64,000 nucleotides of DNA from Gambelia wislizenii (Eukaryota; Chordata; Lepidosauria; Squamata; Crotaphytidae): positions 337,595,756 to 337,659,755 of the forward strand of contig JAUMIR010000003.1 of assembly GCA_030847615.1 (NCBI GenBank), written 5' to 3'. Shown in pieces: positions 33,457-44,540 of the stretch; position 1 is the stretch's first letter, and each line of letters opens with the position of its first letter. Position numbers and translations under genes: made by a program. Below the pieces are notes generated by a model. The model searched no databases and was not told where the DNA came from. It saw only the letters and a list, made by a program, of their open reading frames with translations.

Positions 33457-34605
33457 CACCATTGTCGATAATTAAAGCCCAATTCTCATATTCATGCTAC
33501 CATCACAAGTGTTCACCTATTACCTATGGACTAGATCTTTCCATTTTTAAGGTGATTATGACTATATTGGTTACACTTTCACAGGGTTTTTCCTTCCAGA
33601 TGTCATGATGGCATAGGAGGATGCCAAGAGCTGACACATTAGATCAGCATCTGGAGATTACTTTATTTCCAGACTTGTGGCCAATTTAAAGGCACATACA
33701 GCCTTGGACCTGCCATGAGATGGCAATGAAGTTGTGCCAAGGCCTGGTCTGAAATGATCAAGAAGCAAAAGGCCACAGAAGAAGGTTGTTGGATCTGTGT
33801 AAGATGCCACCTCCAGTCCACTCCTAAGCCTGAGGATGTCCAGAATAGGGTAGCATTTCCCTCCCCTCCACCAAAAAAAAAAAAGAGAAAAAATAAATAA
33901 AAAGAGGATGCACATCACCAAAAATGGGATATAAAATCTGCACATACCAGTTGCTACATAGAGATGCATACTTGGAAATGGCAGCTTATGACTAATTACT
34001 GTGGTGATGCCTCTGGTGTTGGAATGCACTGTTGAGGAAGATAAGATTGGCAGGAATCAACTCTGTTTCTTTTTGGAGCCAAATTAAAATGTTCCTGTTA
34101 CTCCAGGCATTTGAAAAGAATTTGGGGGGAAAAATAAAAATGAATTAACTCCACAATCTAAATTAGTTTTCATCGGTTCAATGCATTTTATACCTCTTTA
34201 ATTTTTATAGTTACATTATATTGTTTTAATAATTTTACATATGCTACACAGGGATTGCCTTTGGCAAGGAAAGAATGATACTGAACATTTAAAAAATAAC
34301 TCTATTTATAAATAAAATAGAAACACAATGTATCTTACTGCCATGGGGATGCATGTGAACAGGTGACCTGTGAACTGCCTATTCAGTCCACTTTCACAGT
34401 GTTAATTGATGATGAGCAATTTCAGTGCCCTTCCTTGCTGTCCCTTCTTACAGTTCCTGGTCTTTAAACTGGACAGCTCTTGAAACAGAGGATGACTTCA
34501 AACAGAAGACTGTCCTCTCACAACCCTTCAGATAAATGACTCTCCTTTATTGGTAGGCTAGAAAGTTCCAGCTACAAAATCCCACAAAGTATCTGTTTGG
34601 CCTGG
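33457..34605. other. Unassigned intron-like sequence
   Basis: No supported gene. Contains an A-rich tract near 33871-33901. Confidence 0.4.
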
Positions 34606-34609
34606 GTAG

Positions 34610-35033
34610 ATCATCATCATCATATTTATTTCTATCCCAGTTTTTTCCCCCCAATTTGGGACTCAAAGCAGTGTATAATAATAAGACATTGTTAAAAAGC
34701 AGGAAAATACAAAAGTTAAAAAAACAATGAAATAATGACAAAGTGAAAAACAGCTATTTTTTAAACACACACACACACACACACACACACCCCAGCACAT
34801 CCATTAGCAGAGACTGGTAAATGCTTGCCCTAACAAGAAAGGTTTTACTTGGCTCCAGAAGGAAGACAGGGAGGATGCCAATCTGACTTCTCTGGGCAGG
34901 GAGTTCCAGAGCCTGGGGGCAGCCACTGATAATTCTCCTGAATTCCCACCAGATGTACCTGTGAGGATGGTGGGACAGAGAGAAGGGCCTCCCCAGCAGA
35001 TCGAAGAGCCCAGGCTGGTTCATAAGGGAGCAT
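34610..35033 (-). mobile_element. L2-like LINE 3' region with (CA)n
   Basis: Plus strand ATTTATTTCTATCCCAG...GGGACTCAAAGCAGTGTATA is the complement of an L2-like 3' end. 34793-35033 (CTTGGCTCCAGAAGGAAGAC, GGGAGTTCCAGAGCCTGGGG) is upstream retroelement sequence common in reptiles, separated by (CA)n at 34764-34790. Confidence 0.55.
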
Positions 35034-35422
35034 ATGGTCCTTCAAATGGCATACCATTTGTCCCAATTTTACAGGTACAGTCCCAATTAATCCCCTGCCA
35101 TCCCATTTTTTCAGTTGCTTTTAAGATCTCTCTATTTCCCTTTCCTCCTTTCACTTTCCCCCTTCATTCCCAGCTTACTTCTGTTGCTGCAAACTAAATC
35201 CAAAGTGCAAAAGTAGCTTGTGCTCAACTTGGCAGGGGGAACAAGGAAAGCAGGGTGCAGGGTCTTGCCCTTCCCTGGACGTACAGGCAAAAGCAAACTG
35301 CTGCAACCCCTCTTAGCTAATCTGTTCTTCTTCAGTAATAGCTTTTACAATCTTGAGCATACTTTGATGTTGCTTGGCCACTGTGTCCTGGTTTTCATCT
35401 TTGAAATGCTGGAGGGTATGCA
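35034..35422. mobile_element. Unclassified interspersed repeat, copy 2
   Basis: Full-length partner of 17900-18266 (TTGTCCCAATTTTACAGG, AAGTGCAAAAGTAGCTTG, GGCAAAAGCAAACTGCTGCA, GAAATGCTGGAGGGTATG). Confidence 0.65.
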
Positions 35423-35837
35423 GCAGAGATAATGCCCCTGTTTCTTTCTCTTTTGTCCCCTTCACCACAAGAGTTCTAAACCTGACTCTTAAATTATCTC
35501 ACTCTGTAGCCCCAAACAGTTTGCTGCCTGAAGCATCTGTGAGCCTGTATGGAAGCTAATCCTTGAAATCATCAACAAGAGACCACCTTCAGTAAGGAGA
35601 GTCTATGAGAGTGGGCTACATATTTTGGAGAGAGATAAGATAGGGTTTGTTATCACCCACTACATGATTAAAAGAGAGGGAGGAAGAGATGGTTGGTAGG
35701 AAGTTATGTCAAGCCTGGGATTTATCACTCTGTAGATCAGGAAACAACAGAGCAAACAAGACAAAGAAAACAAATACAAGCCAACTCTGTCTCCATCTCT
35801 ATTTTAACTTAGTGGAATATAATCACTTGTATATAAA

Positions 35838-36372
35838 CAGGTTGAGTATCCCTTATCCCAAATCTAAAATAAGCCAAAATCCAAAATATTAAAATATATA
35901 TATATTTTAAAAAAATATTATATAAAATCACCTCCAGGCTATGTGTATGATGTGTACAGTTAGCCTTCAACTTTCATCAGGATTAGGGGTGCAGCAGCCC
36001 CACAAAAGTAGAAAAACCACAAATACAGGCCTGCTAGTTTTTAACTTGAGAGAACACTGCTCTAGGCATTTGTAGGTCCTCCAATGTGATTCTGTGGTCA
36101 ACTTCCACTGGAAGTTGACCATAGAATCAAACTGGAGGACCTAGAAATGCCTAGAGAGAACATATCAATCAAATCAGCAAATAACCATATCCACAAATGC
36201 TTAACCCACAAGTGTGGAGGGATGACTGTATATGAAACATAAATGAATTTTGTGTTTATACTTGTGCCCCATATCCAAGGTTATGTCTATGCAAATATTC
36301 CCAAAATCTGGGAAAAAAATCCAAAATCCAAAACACTTCTAGTCCCAAGCATTTTGGATAAGGGACAATCTG
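35838..36372. mobile_element. Tigger-like element split by a younger MITE
   Basis: Left CAGGTTGAGTATCCCTTATC and right GCATTTTGGATAAGGGACAA are the terminal repeats of a widespread Tigger-like family. Internal sequence (CAGGCTATGTGTATGATGTG, then TATGAAACATAAATGAATTT) is continuous once 35957-36228 is removed. Confidence 0.82.
35957..36228. mobile_element. Foldback Tigger-like MITE nested at a TA site
   Basis: Flanked by TA at 35955-35956 and 36229-36230. CAGTTAGCCTTCAACTTTC to GTGTGGAGGGATGACTG, with central arms CTAGGCATTTGTAGGTCCTC and GAGGACCTAGAAATGCCTAG. Sister copy at 42922-43233. Confidence 0.85.
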
Positions 36373-36592
36373 TCAGGGTACTATTGCTTTAAGGACAAAG
36401 GAAAATGTTGAAGCAACAGACCACATACTAGCACAGATGAGGTGGATTTGGTCACAGCTATGGCTAAGCAGAGGGCTGACAGGCAACCGCTCCTATATAC
36501 TTGAACCATAGGATGCACAATGTGTGGGTTCATGTCGTAGTGAAGAGGAGTGTTGGTGTATGTTGGAGATATTGCTGTTAAGACTATGAGGT

Positions 36593-36645
36593 TTGTTGTG
36601 TATATACTTTGTTTGTTTACAACAAACAAAGTATATACACAACAA
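36593..36645. repeat. Perfect 25-bp inverted repeat, 3-nt loop
   Basis: Arms 36593-36617 and 36621-36645 are exact complements around loop TAC (GTATATACTTTGTTTGTT-TAC-AACAAACAAAGTATATAC). Not part of a recognised element. Confidence 0.9.
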
Positions 36646-37005
36646 TCAAAGATAAAGGCCTCCAGGTATCTTTGGATGAACCTCGCTGCTTGTAAGTCTT
36701 TCTCTTGTGTGTGAAAGTGAGTCAGAGCAGTGAAACGCATGCTAGCTGAAGCCTTTGTTCCTGACTTACTCTTTTTGCCCATTCTGCTGTGCAGTACTGC
36801 TGTTTGGCTACACCTGGGTTAGTTCATCCCCAGGCTGTGCCAGGTGTTTCTCAGTGAGTCACCAGTGAGTGGACATACTCAACCTGTATCTTCACTTCCA
36901 ATATCCCTTATCCAATCAGGTTAATGAGCACACACCGATATTGTACGCTGGCTACTTAGTTATGTCTGCATAATTCTGTAATGTTTTCTGGCCTGTCCCC
37001 CACAG

Positions 37006-37257
37006 CCCACCTTAAGAGCCAGCAGCTAGTGAAGGAGGTCTGTTCAGCTTCTGATTGGAGTGCAAGGAGGATGACATTTCCATCCCCCTCCTACCAGTGA
37101 ACAATGCTACAGCAAGGATTGCAACACGGGTCCTGCTTCTGATTGTCTCAGTCTTGCTCACCGGTGGGAGGGAAGTAGAAATATTGTCTTCTTGGGCCCA
37201 GAACAGAAGCTGAACAGATGTCCTTTGCCCAATCCAGCTGTTGGCTCTTAAGGTGGG
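37006..37257. mobile_element. MITE with ~50-bp inverted repeats
   Basis: CCCACCTTAAGAGCCAGCAG at the left and CTGTTGGCTCTTAAGGTGGG at the right; the arms continue through TCTGTTCAGCTTCTG / CAGAAGCTGAACAGA. No ORF; target duplication unclear. Confidence 0.78.
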
Positions 37258-37373
37258 ATGGGGTGGCATTTACTAAATAGTCTTTTGAATATAGAACAGT
37301 TATGCATCCTTAACTCTAGGTTATAAATCTGCAGTACTGAATGCCAGCCATAATGCATAAAGCTAGCTAAACA

Positions 37374-37486
37374 AGGTAGAAAATCCCACAAGTGCCTCTT
37401 ATCTTCTCTGGAAATAAATAACAAGAGCAGCAACTTAAATAATTAACAATTTGTTGCCCTTCCAAAACACTCCAAATCTGCCTCTG
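37374..37486. repeat. Unclassified repeat shared with 44396-44540
   Basis: GTAGAAAATCCCACAAGTGC and later CTCCAAATCTGCCTCTG align with the later locus (GTAGAAAATCCCACAAGTAC, CCCCAAATCTGCTGCC). Identity unknown. Confidence 0.5.
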
Positions 37487-38261
37487 TGTCATTCCCTGTG
37501 AGTCTGATGAGGGTATGGAATCAGAGGAGGAGGAGGCCATGGCAGGGAATGGGCCATGGACCCTGGCACAGGTTTATTTACACGTGTGCCAGCAGTGAAC
37601 CCTGCCAACCTGGAGGCTCAAGCAGAAGAAGAGTCTGGTCTTAGTGGGTTGGCACCAGTCCCAGCAGAGAGCCCTGCGAATTCAGATAAGGAAGAGGAAG
37701 AGGAGACAGATTTACCTCCACCATCATTCAGCCAGCAGAGATCCTAAAAGGAAGCTCAAAGAAGATTGCTGAGGCTTTATCAGAAACACTGGCTAGTCAA
37801 GCAACACCTGACAAAGCCTTGATTGCTATATATATGCCTTGGGGAGCCAGGGAGGCTTTGTCAGAGATGAACTGATCTTCCTGGCAAAAGCTTCCTGCTT
37901 GTTGTCTTTGACTCCATGTTCCTGTTGCCTTGATTTGTGTTTAGACCTTGGACTGTTCCTGACTATGCTGTTGCCTGATCCTGTTGACCCATGGACTTGT
38001 TTTTGACCCACACTGATTGCCATAAGCCCCTGACTTTTTGGACTGTGTTGCTGGACTAAATCTTTGCAGAACTGTTTCCTCTCCTTTGTGCTAATTAACA
38101 GTTGGCTACTTTCCCAGATTTTGCTGTTTGTTATACTTTGCCAGCATCTAGCTGCTTTCTCTGATACTCTGGTAGTTTCCTTAGTCTGCCTAATGGTAGG
38201 GCCAGCACTCCCAACCTACATGCTAAGAGTGCTGCCCAGTGAGAATGCCTTTGCCAGGTTC
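37487..38261 (+). mobile_element. Putative solo LTR, diverged
   Basis: Starts TGTCAT and shares layout with 59598-60218: a GAATCAGAGGAGGAGGAGG-type acidic stretch, TATATATATGCCTTGG as a possible TATA region, and a CCTTGGACTGTTCCTG stretch. Flanks CTCTG and CTCTT could be a 5-bp duplication; the right end is tentative. Confidence 0.45.
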
Positions 38262-38925
38262 CTCTTTCAGCCTAATTGACACATCTCAAGATGAACAAGA
38301 ACAAAAGGACCATCCAGGCTGTCTTGCAATGCCAAGGATAATTTTTTCAGAGCTAGCATTTGGAAAGGCTCACTTCAGAAATTCAACTTTAGGATTCCTA
38401 AGGGACACTTATTAAGGAATGCTCTTTTCTCAAGTTTTTATTTTACAGCAGAACTTAAATCATTTGTGCATTTATATTTTAAAATCAGCTAAGCCACAGG
38501 CAAATTCATCTGTGCTACCATCCTTCAGTAACAAGTGACACTTCACTAATCCCACAAGACTTCTCACTTCCTTGAATGCAAGTGATGTTGCTGTGAAAAT
38601 GTAATGCCAAAGTTGTATGGTGACAGACCCTCTTTTCTTAAAGGAAGTACTGTACTTATTATCCATGCAGTACTGGTGTCTCCCGATGTTGTCACTATAA
38701 AAATTGTGGGCTGGAGCTGGGGATGTGGGAAAAAGACATGAAATGGCAGCAATAGTTTTGAGCAAAACTAATAGGCAGTAGCACACTGATGGATTGTCAT
38801 TACTAGCTTACCTGACTTGGAATAAACTCAGATGGAATTTTTGCTGTTTTCTGTAAGGCATGTAGGTGGGTAGCTCTGATGTCAATAGAGCAGTGGAACT
38901 GGATTTTAATACATACCTTATAAGA

Positions 38926-39410
38926 GCTATCCAAGGTGCTAAACCCTTTGTTGGATAGCTCCTTTTAAGTTATGGGTATGTTCAGCCTGGAGAAGAGAAG
39001 GTTAAAAGGCAAAATGATAGCTATGTTTAAATATTTGAAGAAATGTCATACTGAGGATGGAGTGAGCTCGTGGGTTTTTTTTTTTTTTTTGCTCCAGAGA
39101 CTAGGATACGGAGCAATGGGTTCAAACTACAGGAAAAGAGATTCCACCTAAACATTAGGAAGAACTTCCTGACAGTAAGAACTGTTCGGAAGTGGGGTAC
39201 ACTGCCCCATAGTGTGGTGGAGTCTCCTTCTTCGGAGGTTTTTAAACAGAGGCTGGATGGCCATCTGTTGGGAATGCTTTGATTAGGTATTCCTGCATGG
39301 CAGGGGGTTGGACTAGATGGTCCTTGTGGTCTCTTCCAACTCTATGATTCTAAGTTCAGACTAAAACATAGAGTGGGGTCAGTGTGCATTGAAAGTGGAG
39401 CCACCATTCT
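38926..39410. mobile_element. GGAGCTATYCA-family MITE, copy 2, split by CR1
   Basis: Left part GAGCTATCCAAGGTGCTAAA and TTGGATAGCTCCTTTTAAG; right part TTCAGACTAAAACATAGAGT and GTGGAGCCACCATTC resume after the CR1 at about 38972-39350. Confidence 0.55.
38972..39350 (+). mobile_element. CR1 LINE 3' fragment
   Basis: Plus-strand CR1 C-terminal block (RFHLNIRKNFLTVRTVRKWG, FKQRLDGHLLGML) ending TCCAACTCTATGATTCT. A T run at 39076-39090 interrupts the frame. AAGTT on both sides is a possible target duplication. Confidence 0.85.
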
Positions 39411-39469
39411 TTCCTGCAGTAAGACAATTGACTAGGGAAGAGCTATTGCCTGAGCTCAGGTGTGTGGGA

Positions 39470-39560
39470 GGAACTGAACTACAATTCCCAGAATCTCCCA
39501 CAGCCAGTGTGGCCACTCATGATTGTGTTAATTATAGTCCCAAAATAACTTTTTCAAGTT
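39470..39560. mobile_element. Half copy of the GGGAGTTGTAGTCC hAT MITE
   Basis: AACTACAATTCCCAGAATCT and ATTATAGTCCCAAAATAACT resemble both arms of 59330-59447. Confidence 0.5.
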
Positions 39561-39705
39561 ATGTTGAAGTAAAACAAGGTAACTTTCTCTGGGGTGAGGT
39601 ATGTTATTGTAGTAAAAAAGAAGAAGAAAAAAGAGTACTCCTTCCAGACTCTGGAGTGGGACATCCCTGCTCTCTCTGTCCCCATCTCATAGGGTGGAGA
39701 ACCCA

Positions 39706-39785
39706 TGACAGCCATTGTGGTGTAGTGGTTATAGTGCTAGATTAGGGCTTGGAAGGTCCAGACTCAACTCCCCACTGAGCTCTGC
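39706..39785 (+). mobile_element. tRNA-derived SINE 5' fragment
   Basis: GCCATTGTGGTGTAGTGGTT then a degraded B-box region (TCCAGACTCAACTCCCCACT). Cut off before the core. Confidence 0.65.
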
Positions 39786-39825
39786 TGCTTCTGTTCCTGC
39801 AGCACTCCTTTTTATTTGTGGCTTA

Positions 39826-40250
39826 AGCTGTGAATAGATCACCCATTCAGTTTCTGATGGGCTTGTGAAAAGGTGCCCTGTTTCTGTAGCCCGATGCCAG
39901 CCACAGTGGGAGGTCTCTTCCAGAACACTTGCAGGTAAGTGACACCCTTTTTTGTACCCTCCCCGGGTTACTTGTATTTTTTAAAGTGTGTTTTTGTCCT
40001 TAGTTTGACTTTTTAATTTGTATTTGGCTTTTTATTTTTAAATTTCCCATGCGAATGTTCTCTCACAAGAACAGCCGGGATTTCCATTCCAGGAAATGAA
40101 TGCAGCTCTGTTTGAGCTGCATTCACTCCTGGGCTGCTGAGGGGGAGGGAGGATCGCGCTAAAGGTAGATCAATTTTTTTTTTCTATTTGTAGCATTACA
40201 GGGATGGGAGAGAATGTAGTGAGATGGGGACACTTTTTTTTGTCCCCATT
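39826..40250. mobile_element. Second, diverged copy of the 3631-4243 element
   Basis: GTGAATAGA, GGAGGTCT.TTCC, CAGGTAAGTG.CACCC, TTAAAGTGTGTTTTTGT and GCA/GGCA..GGGA blocks occur in the same order as in 3782-4215. The terminal repeats are not preserved. Confidence 0.6.
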
Positions 40251-40309
40251 TGATAAAGTTCTGAGACACCTGAGTTCACAAATGTAAGGAGGATTTTTTT
40301 CACACACTC

Positions 40310-40408
40310 AAAAAAAAAAGAAAGAAAGAAAGAAAGAAAGAAAAGAAAAGAAAAAGAAAAAAAGAAAGAAAGAAAAGAAAAGAAAAAGAGAAGAAAGAAG
40401 AAAGGATA
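40310..40408. repeat. (GAAA)n microsatellite
   Basis: A-rich GAAA array. Confidence 0.95.
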
Positions 40409-41226
40409 CTTAGAGGTAGAACCAGTGCATAGAGTGTGGAGAACTTGAGACAAGGGCTGAGATCCTACAGAAAGCAGGCAGATCATAATGCTCCACCTAG
40501 GCAGTTCTATGTCCTCCCCCTGCTCCAGCAGCTGTCAAAACCAAGGAGTTGTTGCTACTGCTTACTTACTGCTGGGGAGGGAAGGAAGTGGGGATGCAAT
40601 TCAGATGATGAAGAAGCAGCTGGTCTCAGCTCAGAGGGGAAAAGAAATGAGTGTGTCCTCACAGCAGAACAACCCCCTTTTCCTTCCCCTCAGAAGTCAG
40701 ACCAGACAAGTCTTTATTACTTAAATTGCTTCCTTCCTCTCACCCTGCCCCACCCATAAACAATAGCAGAAATGGCCGTTTGAGGGGCTGACAGCTGTCA
40801 GGGATAGATTTTGGATAGTATGCAAAGGGCTAGAGAATAGCGTATTTCATCCTGTTAAAAAAGAGATGTGTGTGTGTGTAAGCCATACTGAAGCACATGT
40901 ATGTCACTCGGATTGCCAGTTAAAACTGGAGAGGGCTCCTTTAATGGCTGTTTGGAAAAGAGAATTTCAACAAGTGTTGCTTGTAATCTGGTTGCATGAC
41001 AAGCAACAGTTGTTGAAATTCCTTCTTTCTGTGTCACTAACAGGACTGTGCCCAAGACTAATAGCTCAGGTCTAACAGGAAGCTTCACTGTCACAGGCAA
41101 TAATGAGTGAATAAGGCTAAAATTACCACTGAAAGTCCACCCAAGCAAAATTCAAGGCAAATGGCAGTTTTTCCTCATGCAAAATATTCAAGGGAGAGTG
41201 AAGTGGGAGGGCAGACATACTTCTAT
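40409..41226. other. Unassigned intron-like sequence
   Basis: No supported gene. A local inverted pair (GAATTTCAACAAGTGTTGCT and GCAACAGTTGTTGAAATTC, about 40961-41020) suggests a small MITE. Confidence 0.4.
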
Positions 41227-41850
41227 GGGCCTGTCTACATGTGTGGCAAAAACTTTGAACGGAGTTCTGCCTACATGACCCTGCATTCACCCTGAAGCCC
41301 TGTGCATTATTATTCTCCACAGGGACATGGGGTACCTTGTGTTCATCGTCCCTGCCTCTGCCACCGCTGCTGGTGTTTCATCCACTGCCTCTACCACTAC
41401 CACTGCCTCCGATGCCTTGATCATAATTTAAATCTCAGGAGGCAGTTTCTGGATGAAGGAGAGGTTTTCTCCCTTCCCCTGACTCAACAGCTCTGTCCCC
41501 TCCCACTCATCTTTCTCAGGAAGAGGTGCTTGAAGAAAGTGGCGGAAGCGCTTGAAGGAAGTGACAGGCAAGTGAGAGCAGGTGGAAGCAGTGCTGCTGA
41601 GCCAGGGGAAGGGAGAAAACCTCTCCCTTCATACAGGAACTGCCTCTTGAGCTTTAAAATGGTTGTGGTGGAGGCATTGGACAAAGATGTGGAGAAAACC
41701 ACAAATCATCAAAACTCCGCATCTAGATAAAATACCTTGACATGTGGCCTGATTGCCCCAGATTCAGGGAATCATTTTGTGGCCTGATCACTAAAGAGTT
41801 GAGGGAATTTGCAGGGGGCTTCAGGGTTTTTAATAGTGTAGACAAGCCCT
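41227..41850. mobile_element. Foldback DNA element (GGGCTTGTCTAC type)
   Basis: GGGCCTGTCTACATGTG and GTGTAGACAAGCCCT ends; inner arms pair GGCAGTTTCTGGATGAAGG...CCCCTGACTCAAC with the complement ending near 41655. Open frames in both strands here are shadows of the hairpin. Confidence 0.75.
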
Positions 41851-41989
41851 ATTTCACCCTTTGTTCAAGTAACATATATGGCCACAGCACCACCTCCACT
41901 TCTACCCACGCAACAGCTTACGCTTAACTCCCAGATTCTCTCAAACTGGAAAATTCTGGAAACTGTTGTCTTCCCCGAAAAGCAATTTT

Positions 41990-42118
41990 CCCAGCTTAAA
42001 CCCTGTGAAGTTAGAAAAGCTGAGAAAGGGTGATCGGTCCCAGGTCACTAATAAACTTAATGGCTGAACAGGGATTTGGACTTGTGTCTCTTTTCCCAAC
42101 AGTCCTTAGCTAGCACAT
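41990..42118 (-). mobile_element. Possible MIR-like SINE remnant
   Basis: Complement of a core and tRNA-like head (CAGGTCACTAATAAAC, ACAGGGATTTGGACTTGTGT); weak. Confidence 0.35.
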
Positions 42119-42921
42119 CCCTAAACTGTCACCAGATCTGTTTAAAGTAAAATCTGAAGCAAAATGAAGCACCTCCTCAGGTGAAACAATGAGGAGTTCA
42201 GAAGAGTGATTAAAAACAGTGAGCTAAGACTAGAGATTTTGTTCAGTGTTATTTTTACATATTCCTGTCATACATTTGATTATCGTGACCACTTTCTAGA
42301 CTGTGTAAGCTCTACAGGGCAGAAATGAGTTCTCAGTACATTTGTGTTTCCTGACATAATACACAGCAGAGGTTGAAATTACCAGATGTAAATAACAGAA
42401 GCTACATGGTCTTGTTTGCATTGTGGTATAAAATTCTGCGCTGTTGCCACAGCCTGATCCAATAAGCCGCTACATGGAGGAAGCAGGTGATAAAATCACA
42501 CTCCTCAGTCCCAGCACTGCTGTTAGAGGATGATATTGGCCAATGCTACAGCTGCCATCAATATAATTATCTTTGTGTTGGCTCTGTGCAGCACAGATGT
42601 GCTACACAAGAGGCTTCTTCAAGACAGAAAGGATAGGAAGGCAGTGCAAAAGTCATCTGTTTGCATACTGGTGGATATGGCATTGCCTGCAATTGGCATA
42701 TCTTTCCAACCAGCCTGTGGTTGGAATGGCTTTGAATTTCCACAGTTCATAGCTGGCCCTGTAGATCTGGGACATCTCATGATTTTCTGTTAGTCTAGTG
42801 TATTTATACACCATTTTAAAACTAACAGTTTCAAAAGCTGCTCATCAGAAACAGCAACTTAAACATCAGAATAAAACATCATATTTGGGGGAAAATTATA
42901 AATTATAACAAACTTAAATTA

Positions 42922-43233
42922 GAGTCAGCCCTTAACTTTTGTGGCTTGGGGTGCAGGATTCCCGCAAAAGTGGGGAAACTGTGAATATAGGAAGGTATTT
43001 CTTTTTAACCTGAGAGAACACTTCTCTAGGCATTTCTAGGTCCTCCAGCATGAGTCTATGGTCAACGTCTGCCAGACGTTGACCCTACAATTGTGCTGGA
43101 GGACCTAGAAATGCCTAGAGATAACGTATTTTTTGGTTGCATATAGGGCAGCAGCAGAGGTGGCAGCAAATACAGTAATTGGTGAATAATCAAATCCACA
43201 AATGCTTAACCTGCAAATGTGGAAGGATGACTG
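42922..43233. mobile_element. Foldback Tigger-like MITE
   Basis: TA-flanked; central arms CTAGGCATTTCTAGGTCCTC / GAGGACCTAGAAATGCCTAG as in 35957-36228. An extra ~40-bp segment on the right side. Confidence 0.82.
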
Positions 43234-44118
43234 TAAGATAAAAATCCAGAATTCAATAAGGAGCATACATTCACTATTGCTAGGGGGAAGAAAACTAGAC
43301 TACTGGCTCCTCCAGACAGGGCAAATGTACCAGGAGTTTGTGGTATTTGTTGCTCTACTTCCAGAGGCTTTTAAAAATATTCAAATAACATTTCTGTTGC
43401 CCCAGACTATTTTCTGGCAATTGCCCAGCACCAGCAGCAACATTGTATTCCCACCCTCAAGTGGGTTTCATTTAAATTTTGAGATGTGTTGGAACAAAAA
43501 AAGGTCTTCTCTCTCCTCCTTTCTTCTTTTCTCTCTAAATTTTTCTTAGAGTTATAGTTTATCAGTGAAATGTCACTTTCCCACTATAACTATATAATTC
43601 AAAGGAAAAAATAAGAAAGGAGGTAAAAAGTTGTCCTTCAACCCATAGGCTCATTTCAGCAATATATCCCCCAGTTCTTAAAAAAATGATAGGAAAAGCA
43701 CTAGGGCAGATCCAAGAAACAGTCCCCCAAAAGATCAAAATGACTTGACATAGAGGAGACAACAACTAACAAAACCTAAGGAGCGATATTGTGAGAACTC
43801 ACAATTCTTTAGCTCAGTCTGGGAGAACCCTATGAAATAAATCAGTTTTGGGATCCTGTGGCTATGCCAAAGCTCAGAGCAGAGATACCCACAAGATTCA
43901 CCCCTGCCCATGTTCCTGCTGGGAAGCAAGCAAGGGTGGGGGAAGAAAGAAAGAACTCTGAGAGAGTCATGAAGCTATGATGCATTTTGTATAGACAAGG
44001 GGCAAGTGACATCAGGAAGGAAGAGGAACTGAATGACATCAGACAAGGGACACAGTTTGGCCTCCCCCACAAGTCATCATCTGCTCTTCTGAGGTGGTCT
44101 TGGTAGCGTGGATAAGCT

Positions 44119-44336
44119 GGGGCCCATGCACACTACACAACTGTAGCACAATATTCCATTTTAACTGCAACAGCATGCAGAATCCTGAGATTGGTAATTT
44201 AGGGCGGGGCATTCAGAAATCTCAGCCAGAGAACTCTAGTGCCTCACCAAACTATAAACCACAGGATTCTGCAGGATGCAACCATGGTAGTTAAAGTTGA
44301 ATATAGCATTATATTTGTGTATTGTGAACAGGTCTC
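44119..44336. mobile_element. Diverged hAT-like MITE
   Basis: Follows the layout of 23254-23475: ...ATTCCATTTTAACTGCAACA...ATCCTGAGATT and the complement AGGATTCTGCAGGAT...CATGGTAGTTAAAG. Confidence 0.55.
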
Positions 44337-44395
44337 CAGCACCAATTTACTTCCCTGCCCCTGACTTAAAGACAGCAAAGTTATTTTGGAAAATG

Positions 44396-44540
44396 AGGTA
44401 GAAAATCCCACAAGTACCTCTTTCTACCTTCGTTGGAAATAACAATACAATAATAACTAACCAAACCAAACTAACACTTTGCCACTTTTTCATGACACCC
44501 CAAATCTGCTGCCAGAGGCAGCTGCTTCATTCTGCATTAT
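44396..44540. repeat. Unclassified repeat, partner of 37374-37486
   Basis: GTAGAAAATCCCACAAGTAC through CCCCAAATCTGCTGCC. Confidence 0.5.

Noticed and set aside
36381..36782. 133-codon minus-strand frame
   Set aside because: Crosses the perfect palindrome and a repeat edge; no protein family recognised.
41302..41730. 142-codon open frame
   Set aside because: Lies in a foldback element; the opposite arm yields a mirrored frame (41484-41702).
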